Assembly (NCBI RefSeq): GCF_900115685.1 | Contig: NZ_FOXJ01000001.1 | Location: forward strand, 1,087,796-1,151,795 | Length of the DNA: 64,000 bases | Reading direction: 5' to 3' | From: Variovorax sp. 770b2 | Lineage (GTDB): Bacteria; Pseudomonadota; Gammaproteobacteria; Burkholderiales; Burkholderiaceae_C | Shown here: positions 1 through 8,250 of the stretch, in pieces | Layout of the letters: the number at the start of each line of letters is the position of its first letter | Position numbering within the stretch: the first letter of the stretch is position 1 | Made by a program: the position numbers and the translations under genes | Notes under the pieces: model-generated | What the model saw: the letters and a program-made list of their open reading frames with translations, nothing else | Databases searched by the model: none | What the model was told of the DNA's origin: nothing

Positions 1-462
1 GAAGATCTGCATCGGGTAGTTCCAGGGAATGATGTGGCCGGTGACGCCGTGTGGTTCCCGCCAGGTGAAGACGCTGTAGCCGTCCTGGTAGGGGATGGTC
101 TCGCCGTGCAGCTTGTCGCAGGCGCCGGCGTAGAACTCGAAGTAGCGCACCAGCGCCACCGCGTCGGCGCGCGCCTGCTTGACGGGCTTGCCGCAATCGC
201 GCTGTTCGATCAGCGCGAGCTCGTCGACGTGCTCGGCGATCTTCAGCGAGAGCTTGTAGAGCAGGCGGCTGCGGTCGGCGGCGCTGACCTTGTGCCACAC
301 ACCCTCGAAGCAGTCGCGCGCGGCGCGCACGGCGGTATCGATGTCGGCGGCGTTGCTGCGCTGGATGTCGTCGAAGGGCTGGCCGTCGGAAGGGTCGATG
401 ACGGGGAGGGTGCGGCCGGAGGCGGAGGGGACGTCGGCGTTGGCGATGTAGTTGAGCTGCAT
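1..462 (-). CDS. aldehyde dehydrogenase, N-terminal part (runs off the window)
   Basis: This is the first 154 residues of an NAD(P)-dependent aldehyde dehydrogenase; the C-terminal two thirds, with the catalytic Cys and Glu, lie outside the window. The reading frame is open from an ATG at 462 to the window edge. The N-terminal cofactor-domain pattern is typical of the family: an opening of the form NYIANADVPSASG, an alternating helical stretch with DIDTAVRAARDCF, and the segment IIPWNYPMQ at the very end, matching the conserved W-N-[FY]-P motif that contacts the cofactor. The substrate cannot be told from this fragment. No gene on the same strand lies close upstream that would place it in an operon. 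Confidence 0.85.
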   Translation of the reverse strand, partial: MQLNYIANADVPSASGRTLPVIDPSDGQPFDDIQRSNAADIDTAVRAARDCFEGVWHKVSAADRSRLLYKLSLKIAEHVDELALIEQRDCGKPVKQARADAVALVRYFEFYAGACDKLHGETIPYQDGYSVFTWREPHGVTGHIIPWNYPMQIF

Positions 463-517
463 GGGGCGGGATTTTGCGCGAAGCGGCCCAAACCGGTGGC
501 GCCCGCGCCCGTCCGCC

Positions 518-1081
518 TTACTTGGCTGCGGTGGCTTTGGGCAGCGCCCGCACCGCACTCAGCGTGCGCTCCACATGCTTGTCCGGATTCAGGTTCTGGT
601 AGTAGTAGGCGACCTTGCCGTCCGGCGAGATGACGTAGGACAGCCGGTTGGCGAAATCCGGCCGGGTCTGCATCAGCGCGTCGAAGCCGTTGATCACGGT
701 CTTGGCTTCGTCCGACGCCACCGGAAATCGGTTCTGGCAGGACTTGACCGAGAACTTCGAGAGGGTGTCGATGTCGTCGGCCGAGACGCCGATCACGGTG
801 GCGCCCAATGCCGCGAACTGGTCGACCGCCTCGGCGAAGGCATGGGCCTCGATCGAACAATCGTTGGAGTCGGCCGCCGGAAAGAAGTACAACACCACCG
901 GTCCCTTGGCGAGCGCCTCGGCCAGCGAGTAGCGGAAGGTCTTGCCGCCCAGCGCGGCGTTGGCGGTGAATCTGGGCACGGGATCGCCGATGTCCAGGGC
1001 GGCCCAGGCGGGGTGTGCAAGAGCGCAAAGGCCGGCAAGGGCCGTCATCAGCGCGATGCGTGAGAGGATCGGTCGGGCCAT
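518..1081 (-). CDS. secreted PrxQ/BCP-type peroxiredoxin
   Basis: A 187-residue thioredoxin-fold peroxidase of the AhpC/TSA superfamily, predicted to reduce peroxides in the periplasm. Residues 1-27 form a signal peptide ending in AWA. The active-site loop FFPAADSNDC fits the PxxxS/TxxC motif, with peroxidatic Cys75 and Ser in the threonine position; Cys115 (SVKSCQNRF) is a plausible resolving cysteine. The ATG at 1081 is chosen because it begins a good signal peptide; an in-frame start at 1126 would add 15 unlikely residues. It stands alone, divergent from the phospholipase-like lipoprotein gene. The reductant partner is not visible in the window. Confidence 0.8.
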   Translation of the reverse strand: MARPILSRIALMTALAGLCALAHPAWAALDIGDPVPRFTANAALGGKTFRYSLAEALAKGPVVLYFFPAADSNDCSIEAHAFAEAVDQFAALGATVIGVSADDIDTLSKFSVKSCQNRFPVASDEAKTVINGFDALMQTRPDFANRLSYVISPDGKVAYYYQNLNPDKHVERTLSAVRALPKATAAK

Positions 1082-1212
1082 GGTGTAACTCCGTGCAGGT
1101 GTGACGCGAATTCTAGGACGGCGCACCTCTCGCAGGAGCGAAATGAAACCGGCGCACCCCGGCCGGCGTATTCATGGCAGCGACTGAAAAACGAAAGACG
1201 GAAATCATCATC

Positions 1213-2787
1213 ATGAACGGCTGGGATCGACTTCTGCGCATGGCGCTCGCAGGCTTTCTGCTGGCGGTGCTTGCTGCCTGCGGCTCGCTGCCGCCGGCGA
1301 AAGAGCGGTCCGCCGAGCACGCGACCTCGGCCGATCCGTCGACCCGGCTCGCGAAGATCGCCGTGGCCTCCACTCCGCCCGGCGAGCATTCCGGCTTCCG
1401 GCTGATGCCGCTGGGCGTCTATTCGCTGGACGCGCGCATCCAGCTCGCGCAGCGCGCCCAGCAATCGCTGGTGGTGCAGTACTACCAGTTGGAGAACGAC
1501 GCCGTCGGCCGCCTGCTGCTGCGCACGCTGCGGGAAGCGGCGGCGCGCGGCGTGAAGGTGCGGGTGCTGGTGGACGACCTCTACACCGTCAAGAGCCAGC
1601 AGCTGCTGCTGGCGTTGTCGGAAACGCCCAACGTGCAGGTGCGGCTCTACAACCCCTTCTGCTGCGGCCGCAACGGCTTTCTCTCGCGCTTCGCGGCCTC
1701 GCCCTGGGAGATCGTGCGGCTCAACCACCGCATGCACAACAAGCTTTTCATCGCCGACGGCGTGATGGCGGTGGTGGGCGGCCGCAACATCGCCGACGAG
1801 TATTTCGTGCTGAGCGAAGCGCAGAACTTCATCGACATGGACGCGCTGGTGGTCGGCAAGGTGGTGCCGCAACTCGAGTCCATCTTCGACGCCTACTGGA
1901 ACAGCGTGCAGGTCTGGCCCATTGCCGACATCGTGAAGGGCGAGGGCGGCCGCATGCCCGGCAGCGCCGAGTTCGACGACTGGATCGGCATGGCCGCGCC
2001 GCCGCCCAGGATCGTGCTGCCGCCGTCCGACATCCTGGGCTACGGCCCGATCGCCGAGGAACTGGACGGTGGCCGCATGGGCCTCCTGTGGGGCGAGGCG
2101 CGCGCCATCGCCGACCCGCCGACCAAGCCCGCGACCATGACGGCCGAGGAAGCCATCTCCACCAGCGTGACGATGAAGGTCTGGGGCCTCCTGATGGACG
2201 CCAAGACCGAGGTCGACCTGACCTCGCCGTACCTCGTGCCGGGCGAGCGCGGCATGGAGGCCTTCGCCGACCTGGCCAGGCGCAACGTCAAGCTCACGCT
2301 GCTGACCAATTCGCTGGCCGCCAACGACGAACCGCTGGTGCACACCGGCTATGCGCGCTATCGCCAGCGGCTGCTCGAAGGCGGCGCCGACCTGTATGAG
2401 CTGAGCCCGCAGCGCACCAGCAAGGGCGAGCGCTTCGGCATGTTCGGCAAGTCGCTCGGCCGGCTGCACGCCAAGACCGCGGCCATCGACAAGACGCGCA
2501 TCTTCATCGGCTCGATGAACCTGGATCCGCGCTCGGCCAGCCAGAACACCGAGATGGGGCTGGTGGTGGACAGCCCGCAGCTGGCGCGCGAGATGCTGCG
2601 CATCATCAACATCAGCAAGCTGCAGAACTCCTACCGGCTGCGGCTGGCCAAGGACACCGGCACGCTGCAGTGGCTCACCAACGATGGCGAGAAGGAAGTG
2701 ATCCTCACCTCCGAGCCCGAGTCGGGCTTCTTCCAGCGCTTCTACAACATGCTCATTGCGCCGATCGTTCCCGAGATGCTGTTGTAG
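1213..2787 (+). CDS. phospholipase D / cardiolipin synthase-like lipoprotein (ClsC-like)
   Basis: A 524-residue phospholipase D superfamily protein. It has an N-terminal lipoprotein signal (lipobox LAAC, Cys23) and two HxKxxxxD motifs: HNKLFIAD followed by VVGGRNIADEYF in the first half and HAKTAAID followed by IGSMNLDPRS in the second. This double-HKD layout is that of cardiolipin synthases and phosphatidyltransferases, and the length and GGRNIADEYF motif resemble ClsC. A role in phospholipid headgroup exchange at the membrane is inferred. The ATG at 1213 starts directly at the signal peptide; an ATG at 1174 is possible. The next gene starts 9 bp downstream, so it probably heads the lipid-modification operon. 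Confidence 0.82.
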   Translation: MNGWDRLLRMALAGFLLAVLAACGSLPPAKERSAEHATSADPSTRLAKIAVASTPPGEHSGFRLMPLGVYSLDARIQLAQRAQQSLVVQYYQLENDAVGRLLLRTLREAAARGVKVRVLVDDLYTVKSQQLLLALSETPNVQVRLYNPFCCGRNGFLSRFAASPWEIVRLNHRMHNKLFIADGVMAVVGGRNIADEYFVLSEAQNFIDMDALVVGKVVPQLESIFDAYWNSVQVWPIADIVKGEGGRMPGSAEFDDWIGMAAPPPRIVLPPSDILGYGPIAEELDGGRMGLLWGEARAIADPPTKPATMTAEEAISTSVTMKVWGLLMDAKTEVDLTSPYLVPGERGMEAFADLARRNVKLTLLTNSLAANDEPLVHTGYARYRQRLLEGGADLYELSPQRTSKGERFGMFGKSLGRLHAKTAAIDKTRIFIGSMNLDPRSASQNTEMGLVVDSPQLAREMLRIINISKLQNSYRLRLAKDTGTLQWLTNDGEKEVILTSEPESGFFQRFYNMLIAPIVPEMLL

Positions 2788-2796
2788 CCTCGGGGG

Positions 2797-3600
2797 ATGG
2801 CGCAGACCTTCACTTCACTGCCCGCCCTGCAGGTCATGCTGTGGGGCGTGCTTTTCTTCGGCGGCATCTACCTGGGATTCGGCGCCATCACCTGGCTGCT
2901 GACCAGGCGGCTGCTGCCGGCAATGGGCATCGGGCGCGTGCTCGATCCGCGGCCGCTGCAGCCGGGGCAGTTGCGGCGGGAGCTCGGGCAGTCGGGCATC
3001 TCGGTGCTGATCTTCGGGCTGGGCATGGTGTTTCCGTGGGGCTTGCTGCAGTTGGGCTGGGCAAGGCTCGACCCGGACGCGGGCTGGCGGCAGATCGCCG
3101 TCGAGATCCTCGTGCTCGCGGTCTGGAACGACGTGCATTTCTGGATCAACCATCGCCTCTTGCACACGCGCCTGCTGCGCCGCTTTCACGGGCCGCATCA
3201 CCGCTCGTTCGTCACCACGCCGTGGGCCACCTACAGCTTTCACCCGATCGAGGCGCTGATGCTGGGCAACGTGATCCTGCTGCCGATGGTGGTGCACGAC
3301 TTCAGCTTCTGGTCGCTGGCGGCGGTGCCGGTGTTCAGCCTGTTCTTCAACTGCGTCGGGCATTCGAACTACGACTTCTTCACCGGGGTGTCGTACAGCC
3401 ACTGGTTCGCCGCGAGCCGCCGGCACCACCTGCACCATGCCTGCCACAACGGCAACTACGGCTTCCAGTTCACCTTCATGGACCGGCTGTTCGGCACGCG
3501 CATCGCAGCGGATGCAGCCGAGCCGCACTTCCAGGCCTTTCGCGAGAAGCAGGCGCGGCAGCAGCAGCAACAACCCGGGCAGCATGGCGCCCCCGCCTGA
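2797..3600 (+). CDS. sterol desaturase / fatty acid hydroxylase family membrane protein
   Basis: A 267-residue integral membrane diiron oxygenase of the fatty acid hydroxylase superfamily. Histidine boxes are intact: HFWINHRLLH (residues 114-123), HGPHH (131-135) and HHLHH (210-214), with a further His in the FNCVGHSNYDFF segment. At least four hydrophobic segments surround them. Family members hydroxylate or desaturate acyl chains, sterols or carotenoids in the membrane; the substrate here is unknown. It starts 9 bp after the ClsC-like gene and its 3' end overlaps the next desaturase gene by 17 bp, which implies translational coupling and a shared lipid substrate. Confidence 0.85.
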   Translation: MAQTFTSLPALQVMLWGVLFFGGIYLGFGAITWLLTRRLLPAMGIGRVLDPRPLQPGQLRRELGQSGISVLIFGLGMVFPWGLLQLGWARLDPDAGWRQIAVEILVLAVWNDVHFWINHRLLHTRLLRRFHGPHHRSFVTTPWATYSFHPIEALMLGNVILLPMVVHDFSFWSLAAVPVFSLFFNCVGHSNYDFFTGVSYSHWFAASRRHHLHHACHNGNYGFQFTFMDRLFGTRIAADAAEPHFQAFREKQARQQQQQPGQHGAPA

Positions 3601-4522
3601 CGCGTCGCGCCGCCTGCCGCGCCTGCGGCATTGGCGTGACTGGCAGAGCCTGGCGTACCTCGTCGCGCTGCCTGCGCTGGCGGCATGGCAATGGGTGAAT
3701 GGCTTGAATCTGCTGCTCTATGCGCTGATGCTTTTCCTCACGCTCGGCATCGGCGTGATCCATCACAACCATGTGCACCTGCGCATGTGGCGCGGGCGGC
3801 GCATGAACCGGCTGACCGACTTCTGGATCACGCTGCTGCAAGGCCATCCGACCTTCGTGTTCTGGCCCGCGCACGTGGCCAACCACCATCGGCACCGGCA
3901 TGGGCCGAAGGACGTGGCGCGCACCTATCGATTCGGTGGCGACACCAACCACCTGTGGGGCTACCTGCTGCATCCGTTCCAAGCGGTGTGGGTGCTGATG
4001 CCGGTCTTCGTCGGCTGGCTCGCGCGGTTGCGGGCGCATCGGCGTGGCGCCTGGCGCTATTGCATCGCGCAGTACGTGCTGTGGCTCGCGAGCTGGGCCG
4101 TGCTGCTCGCGCTCGACTGGCGCAAGGCCCTGGTGTTCGTGATCGTGCCGCAGCTGCACGGCCTGCACTGGCTGCTGGCCACGAACTACCTGCAGCATGC
4201 GCACGCCGACGGCCGCAAGGCGCTGCGCAAGGAGGCGTTGGGCGATACCCCTGGGGGCAGGCTGAACTACGCACGCAATTTCGAAGGGCTGGTGAACCCG
4301 TTGCTGTTCAACATCGGCCTGCACACCGCACATCACGAGAACCCGCATGCCCATTGGTCCGAGCTCACGCACCTGCACCGCACGCGCTACCGCGCCGAGG
4401 TCGATCCCGTGCTCAACGAGGGCGGGCTGGTTCCCTACATGGTGCGGGTCTTCGTGCTGGGGACCGTGTGGCCGCGTTTTCGCAGCCGCTCGCTGATGCC
4501 TCCCGATTCCTCCACTCACTGA
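3584..4522 (+). CDS. membrane fatty acid desaturase
   Basis: A 312-residue membrane desaturase. The three histidine clusters of the family are present: HHNHVH (60-65), HVANHHRHRH (97-106) and HTAHHENPHAH (247-257), between hydrophobic segments at roughly 22-58, 132-147 and 160-200. These bind a diiron centre that abstracts hydrogen from an acyl chain. The ATG at 3584 is chosen because it opens with MAPPPDASRR just before the first conserved region; earlier in-frame codons run deep into the preceding hydroxylase gene. The gene overlaps that neighbour by 17 bp and is followed after 3 bp by the KAS III fusion gene. Regiospecificity is unknown. Confidence 0.82.
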   Translation: MAPPPDASRRLPRLRHWRDWQSLAYLVALPALAAWQWVNGLNLLLYALMLFLTLGIGVIHHNHVHLRMWRGRRMNRLTDFWITLLQGHPTFVFWPAHVANHHRHRHGPKDVARTYRFGGDTNHLWGYLLHPFQAVWVLMPVFVGWLARLRAHRRGAWRYCIAQYVLWLASWAVLLALDWRKALVFVIVPQLHGLHWLLATNYLQHAHADGRKALRKEALGDTPGGRLNYARNFEGLVNPLLFNIGLHTAHHENPHAHWSELTHLHRTRYRAEVDPVLNEGGLVPYMVRVFVLGTVWPRFRSRSLMPPDSSTH

Positions 4523-4525
4523 ACC

Positions 4526-6487
4526 ATGCCTGTTTCATTCCAACGCGTGTACCTCGAGAGCGCCGGCTATTTCATGCCAGGCGAGCCCATTCCCAACGAC
4601 CGCATGGACGCGTACATCGCACCGCTCAACCGCATGTCCGAGCGCATCAAGCGGCGCATCCTGGCGGAGAACGGCATCCTCACGCGACACTACGCCATCG
4701 ATGCGGAAGGCGTGACGCAGCACACCAATGCGCAGCTCGCCGCCGGTGCGATCCGCGATTGCCTGCAGCGCGGCGGCGCGGAGCTGTCGCGCGTGTCGCT
4801 GCTGGCCAGCGGTTCCTCGGGTGGCGACACGCTGATGCCGGGGTTCGCCAACATGATCCAGGGCGAGCTCGCGGCGCAGCCGATGGAGACGCATTCGGTG
4901 CACGGCATCTGCGCGGCCGGCGTCTCGGCGATCCAGACGGCGGCGCAGGGCATCGAGCTGGGTGCGCATCGCTCGGCAATCGCGGTGGCCAGCGAGATGC
5001 CGTCGCGGCTTTTCAAGCGCTCGCGTTTCGCGGCGCGTGGGTATGAAACCGACTTCGACTCGCACTTCCTGCGCTGGATGCTGTCCGATGGTGCAGGGGC
5101 CCTGCTGCTGTCCGACGGCGCACCTGCGCTGGCGGGGGCGCCCGGTCTCCGTCTGAAGCTGAAATGGGTGCACCAGCGCGCGTTCTCGGGGGACTATCCC
5201 GTCTGCATGCAGTTGGGCCTGACCGAGGACCGTGCGCGCGGTCATCTCGACTTCGGTTCGTGGGCCGAGGCCGAAGCCGCCGGTGCGCTGTCGCTGCGGC
5301 AGGACATCCGCCTGCTGCCGCACCTGTTCGACATCGGTATCCACGAATACGCGGGACTCGTGCGCGACGGTTGGGTCGATCCGAAGCGGGTCGATCACTT
5401 CCTGTGCCACTACTCGTCGGAAAAATTCATCCCGGTGGTCGAGGACCTGATGAACAAGGCCGACCTGTCGATTCCGCGCGAGCGTTGGTGGAGCAACCTC
5501 GCGTGGCGCGGCAACACGGGGGCTGCGTCAATCCTGGTCATGCTGGCCGAATTCCTTCATACGAAGACGTTGAAGCCGGGCGAGCAGATCTTCTGCTACG
5601 TGCCCGAGTCGGGGCGTTTCATGGCGGCGTACATGCTGCTGGAAGTCGAAGCGACCGATGCGGTGCCTGCGACAACGGTGGCGCCCCGTGCCGCCGCCGT
5701 GCCGGACGACGATTTCGTCATCGCGCCCCCGCACGATCCCGCCGCCGCCCCTGACGGCCTGGGTGCGCTGTTGACGGAACTGGCCTCCATCTGGCACGAC
5801 TACCGCTCCCGCGTCTGGCGCACGCCGCTGATCCGCCAGATCCGCGAGCGCCGCTTCGCCTTGCCCGACTACCTGAACTGGATGGAGCAATGGGTGCCGC
5901 AGGTGCGCGAGGGCAGCAAGTGGATGCGCGAAGGCGCTGCTTCGCTGAGCGGACCGTACAAGATGCTGGCCTCGCTGATCGACGTGCATGCGGGTGAAGA
6001 GCAGAACGACTTCAACATCCTTTTCAGCGACTACCAGAAGGCCGGCGGCACGGTGGCGCAGATCGACGACCTGCGCCGCAACCCCGGCGGCGAGGCGCTC
6101 AACGCCTACCTGCACGGCCTGGCCGCCACGCGCGACCCGATCGGCCTTTTGGGCGCGATCTACATCATCGAAGGCACGGGCCAGCGGATCGTGCCGGCGC
6201 TGCTGCCGCTCATCAAGGCGAGCGTGAAGCTGCCGCCCGATGCCTTCCGCTTTCTCGAATACCACGGCCACAACGATGAGAACCATCTGAACCGCTGGCT
6301 CGCCGCGGTCGAGATGGTCATGGCCGTGGAAGGCCAGGCCCGCGCGGCCCGCCAGATCATCGACACCGCGCGCCACACGGCCGCGCTGTACCTGATGCAG
6401 TTCCAGCACATCACGGAGCGAATGCCACATGAGCCGCCGGGCCGCCCCAAGGCGAATACCGCAGCCGCAGGCGGAGGCTTCCAATGA
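4526..6487 (+). CDS. KAS III-like ketoacyl synthase fused to a heme-oxygenase-like (HDO) domain
   Basis: A 653-residue two-domain protein. Residues 1-375 are a FabH/KAS III-type condensing enzyme with a complete Cys-His-Asn triad: Cys129 in SVHGICAAG, His295 in HFLCHYSSEK and Asn330 in WRGNTGAAS. An Ala/Pro-rich linker (about 376-410) leads to an all-helical domain (412-630) resembling the heme-oxygenase-like metal oxidase family. Likely metal ligands there are His488/Glu491 (HAGEEQND), Glu549 (IIEG) and the His/Asp/Glu cluster 580-587 (HGHNDENH). The N-terminus should condense or transfer an acyl group and the C-terminus may oxidise the product, as UndA-type HDO enzymes oxidise fatty acids. 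It sits between a desaturase gene (3 bp) and an unknown gene (4-bp overlap). The product is unknown. Confidence 0.78.
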   Translation: MPVSFQRVYLESAGYFMPGEPIPNDRMDAYIAPLNRMSERIKRRILAENGILTRHYAIDAEGVTQHTNAQLAAGAIRDCLQRGGAELSRVSLLASGSSGGDTLMPGFANMIQGELAAQPMETHSVHGICAAGVSAIQTAAQGIELGAHRSAIAVASEMPSRLFKRSRFAARGYETDFDSHFLRWMLSDGAGALLLSDGAPALAGAPGLRLKLKWVHQRAFSGDYPVCMQLGLTEDRARGHLDFGSWAEAEAAGALSLRQDIRLLPHLFDIGIHEYAGLVRDGWVDPKRVDHFLCHYSSEKFIPVVEDLMNKADLSIPRERWWSNLAWRGNTGAASILVMLAEFLHTKTLKPGEQIFCYVPESGRFMAAYMLLEVEATDAVPATTVAPRAAAVPDDDFVIAPPHDPAAAPDGLGALLTELASIWHDYRSRVWRTPLIRQIRERRFALPDYLNWMEQWVPQVREGSKWMREGAASLSGPYKMLASLIDVHAGEEQNDFNILFSDYQKAGGTVAQIDDLRRNPGGEALNAYLHGLAATRDPIGLLGAIYIIEGTGQRIVPALLPLIKASVKLPPDAFRFLEYHGHNDENHLNRWLAAVEMVMAVEGQARAARQIIDTARHTAALYLMQFQHITERMPHEPPGRPKANTAAAGGGFQ

Positions 6488-7395
6488 GCCGAACGCCTGA
6501 ATTCCTGACGCAAGCTCACGACGAGCGCGACCCGAGCCCATGGCTCGCGCTCTACCTGGACCAGAGCACGCCGCTGCCGGACAACGTCAAGTCGGCGTGG
6601 CTCGCCGATTCGAGTTCGGGGTCGCGGCAGTACCTGCTGCCGTTTCTGCGGCCCATTGCACGGCTGACGATCATCCTGATCCAGATCGTGAAGGTGTTCG
6701 TGCCGCGCAACTGGTCGCACTCGATGCTGCTGCACCGCTTTCTCGCGTGGGGGCTCAAGCGCTTCGTGTCGCCGGAGGCCAACTGGCTGATCCTGCGGCA
6801 CTTCCACCTGGGGTCGCAGGTGCTGGCGTTCATCGGGCGCAATTCGCCCGCGCCCGTGGCCACCAACCCGCTGGAGCCGGCAGACATCGACGCGCTGAAG
6901 GACGAGATGTTCCTCAAGCACGACCTGAACCTCTTCAACTTCGTGATCCGCCTGAACACCGCGCTGCGCGAGAAGGGCATTGCGCTGTGCAAGGCGGAGC
7001 AGGTCGATTTTTCGATGATCAAGGAGCCGGGGCTGCGGCTGGAGGACATGCCGCACGGCAAGCTCAATTTCCTCGACCTGCAGAGCGCGATCGAGCTGTT
7101 CACGCCGCTCTACCAACTGATGCTGACCGACAACGATTTCTGGCGCGCGGCCAATTCATTGCAACTGGACGAAACCATAGGCATCTACACGGCGACGATC
7201 CTGAACGCGCCCGAGCACCTGATCCTGGTCAACAACAAGCACCCGCTGGTGCCCCTGTCGACCCTGCGGGCGGGGCACCGGCTGGTGATCCACGGGCTGT
7301 CCACGGAAATGCTCCACAGCCTGCTCCAGCGCATGCAGGCAGCCCAGAAAGCGGGGGAGCCGGAGACGGCCCTCTACGATCAGCCACTTGCATAG
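6484..7395 (+). CDS. unrecognised protein of the lipid operon
   Basis: A 303-residue protein I cannot assign to a family. It starts within the stop of the KAS III-HDO gene (ATGA overlap), so it is translationally coupled to it. One hydrophobic segment near residues 52-72 (FLRPIARLTIILIQIVKVFV) could be a membrane anchor or amphipathic helix. The rest looks soluble and is rich in acidic and Leu residues (DLNLFNFVIRLNTALREKG). Several His and Asp/Glu residues occur (HFHLGSQ, KHDLNLFN), but no recognised motif. The context suggests it binds, carries or modifies the product of the synthase and desaturases; that is inference only. Confidence 0.75.
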   Translation: MSRTPEFLTQAHDERDPSPWLALYLDQSTPLPDNVKSAWLADSSSGSRQYLLPFLRPIARLTIILIQIVKVFVPRNWSHSMLLHRFLAWGLKRFVSPEANWLILRHFHLGSQVLAFIGRNSPAPVATNPLEPADIDALKDEMFLKHDLNLFNFVIRLNTALREKGIALCKAEQVDFSMIKEPGLRLEDMPHGKLNFLDLQSAIELFTPLYQLMLTDNDFWRAANSLQLDETIGIYTATILNAPEHLILVNNKHPLVPLSTLRAGHRLVIHGLSTEMLHSLLQRMQAAQKAGEPETALYDQPLA

Positions 7396-7412
7396 GCGTA
7401 TGCTGCCCCCAG

Positions 7413-7781
7413 ATGCGAACCATGAACACGACCCACAATCCGTCCCCCAAGACCGATCTGGCAGTGACCCAGGTGCTGGCGCAACTGCTGGAACGGCTCG
7501 AACACAGCGCCGTGCCCGTAGGCGCCGAGCAGTACCGCTCGGTGGTCGAGCACCTGGTGCATGAGTTCGAGGATGTCGCGCCAGGCGCCGATCTGGGCCG
7601 CCTGCTGGATGCCTATCCGGCCGCATCCGAGGTTTATGAGAACCTCAACTATCAGCACGCCGGGCTTTGCCGCTCGGCATTGGACGCTTCCCTTGCGGCT
7701 GAAGTCAGCGCCAGGGAAGCCATTGCACGCGCCATGGGCGGTGCCAAAACGAACAAGGACAAGACGCATGGCGAAGGGTGA
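7413..7781 (+). CDS. small hypothetical protein
   Basis: A 122-residue soluble protein of unknown function, acidic and helix-rich, with a central part reading LERLEHSAVPVGAEQYRSVVEHLVHEFED. It begins 17 bp after the preceding lipid-operon gene and its 3' end overlaps the next small gene by 14 bp, so it is likely part of the same transcript. Two ATGs (7413 and 7422) are possible, and neither has a convincing Shine-Dalgarno sequence. Translational coupling to the gene downstream and the absence of any competing frame support it as a real gene. No motif suggests a function. Confidence 0.55.
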   Translation: MRTMNTTHNPSPKTDLAVTQVLAQLLERLEHSAVPVGAEQYRSVVEHLVHEFEDVAPGADLGRLLDAYPAASEVYENLNYQHAGLCRSALDASLAAEVSAREAIARAMGGAKTNKDKTHGEG

Positions 7782-8019
7782 AGTGAAGACGGCAGTGGTG
7801 GCGGACGGCCTGCGCTACAAGACCAAGACACCGGGTTCCCCGTTCCGCGCTTCGGCGTCTTTCAGCGGGGCGACCATGTCCTGCTTCATGTGCGGCAAGC
7901 ACCGCGTGCGCTCGCAATTGCGCACGCGCCAGGTGCTGGGCAAGTCGCAAACCGTCTGCGCGCCTTCGTGCAAGGCGCTGGACGAGGCGCTGGAGCAATC
8001 GGAAGCGTCGTCGGGCTAG
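7768..8019 (+). CDS. small Cys-containing (zinc-ribbon-like) protein
   Basis: An 83-residue basic protein with paired cysteines: CFMC in SCFMCGKHRVRSQL and CAPSC in TVCAPSCKALDEAL. This is a CxxC...CxxxC arrangement that could bind zinc. The start at 7768 (ATGGCGAAGGGTGAAG) lies inside the end of the preceding gene (14-bp overlap), indicating coupled translation. It has no signal peptide or membrane segment. It may bind nucleic acid or a protein partner, but I do not recognise the family. It is the last gene before an AT-rich non-coding gap of 231 bp, and so probably ends the operon. Confidence 0.6.
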   Translation: MAKGEVKTAVVADGLRYKTKTPGSPFRASASFSGATMSCFMCGKHRVRSQLRTRQVLGKSQTVCAPSCKALDEALEQSEASSG

Positions 8020-8124
8020 TTTCAGCTAGCACGAAGCGGCGACGTTTTGGCGACATGCCCGCGTGAACATGTCGCAGATTTCCTTCCACAACGGACTTAA
8101 TCGATATACAGTTAGACACAATTG

Positions 8125-8140
8125 ATGCATGTAATTGCAT
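8125..8140. promoter_or_regulatory. inverted repeat in an AT-rich intergenic region
   Basis: Between 8020 and 8250 the sequence turns markedly AT-rich and contains no gene. It holds the inverted repeat ATGCA-N6-TGCAT, the usual size of a dimeric repressor or activator site. It probably lies in the promoter region of the gene starting at 8251; the regulator is unknown. Confidence 0.3.
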
Positions 8141-8250
8141 TCATTCAAAAGTTCTAATCTGTAGCCGATGACAAATCAATTCCAGCAAGGCCGTGGCTGC
8201 CCGGCATCGGGCGTGGACGTTGACGTTGACGCGTGCGAAAGGGGCCTGCC

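Noticed and set aside
34..633. A plus-strand frame at the left edge
   Set aside because: It is antisense to the aldehyde dehydrogenase fragment, whose W-N-Y-P motif is clear, and to the peroxiredoxin.
8020..8250. The AT-rich gap as a horizontally acquired element or attachment site
   Set aside because: No tRNA, integrase or direct repeats are nearby. A plain promoter region is enough to explain it.
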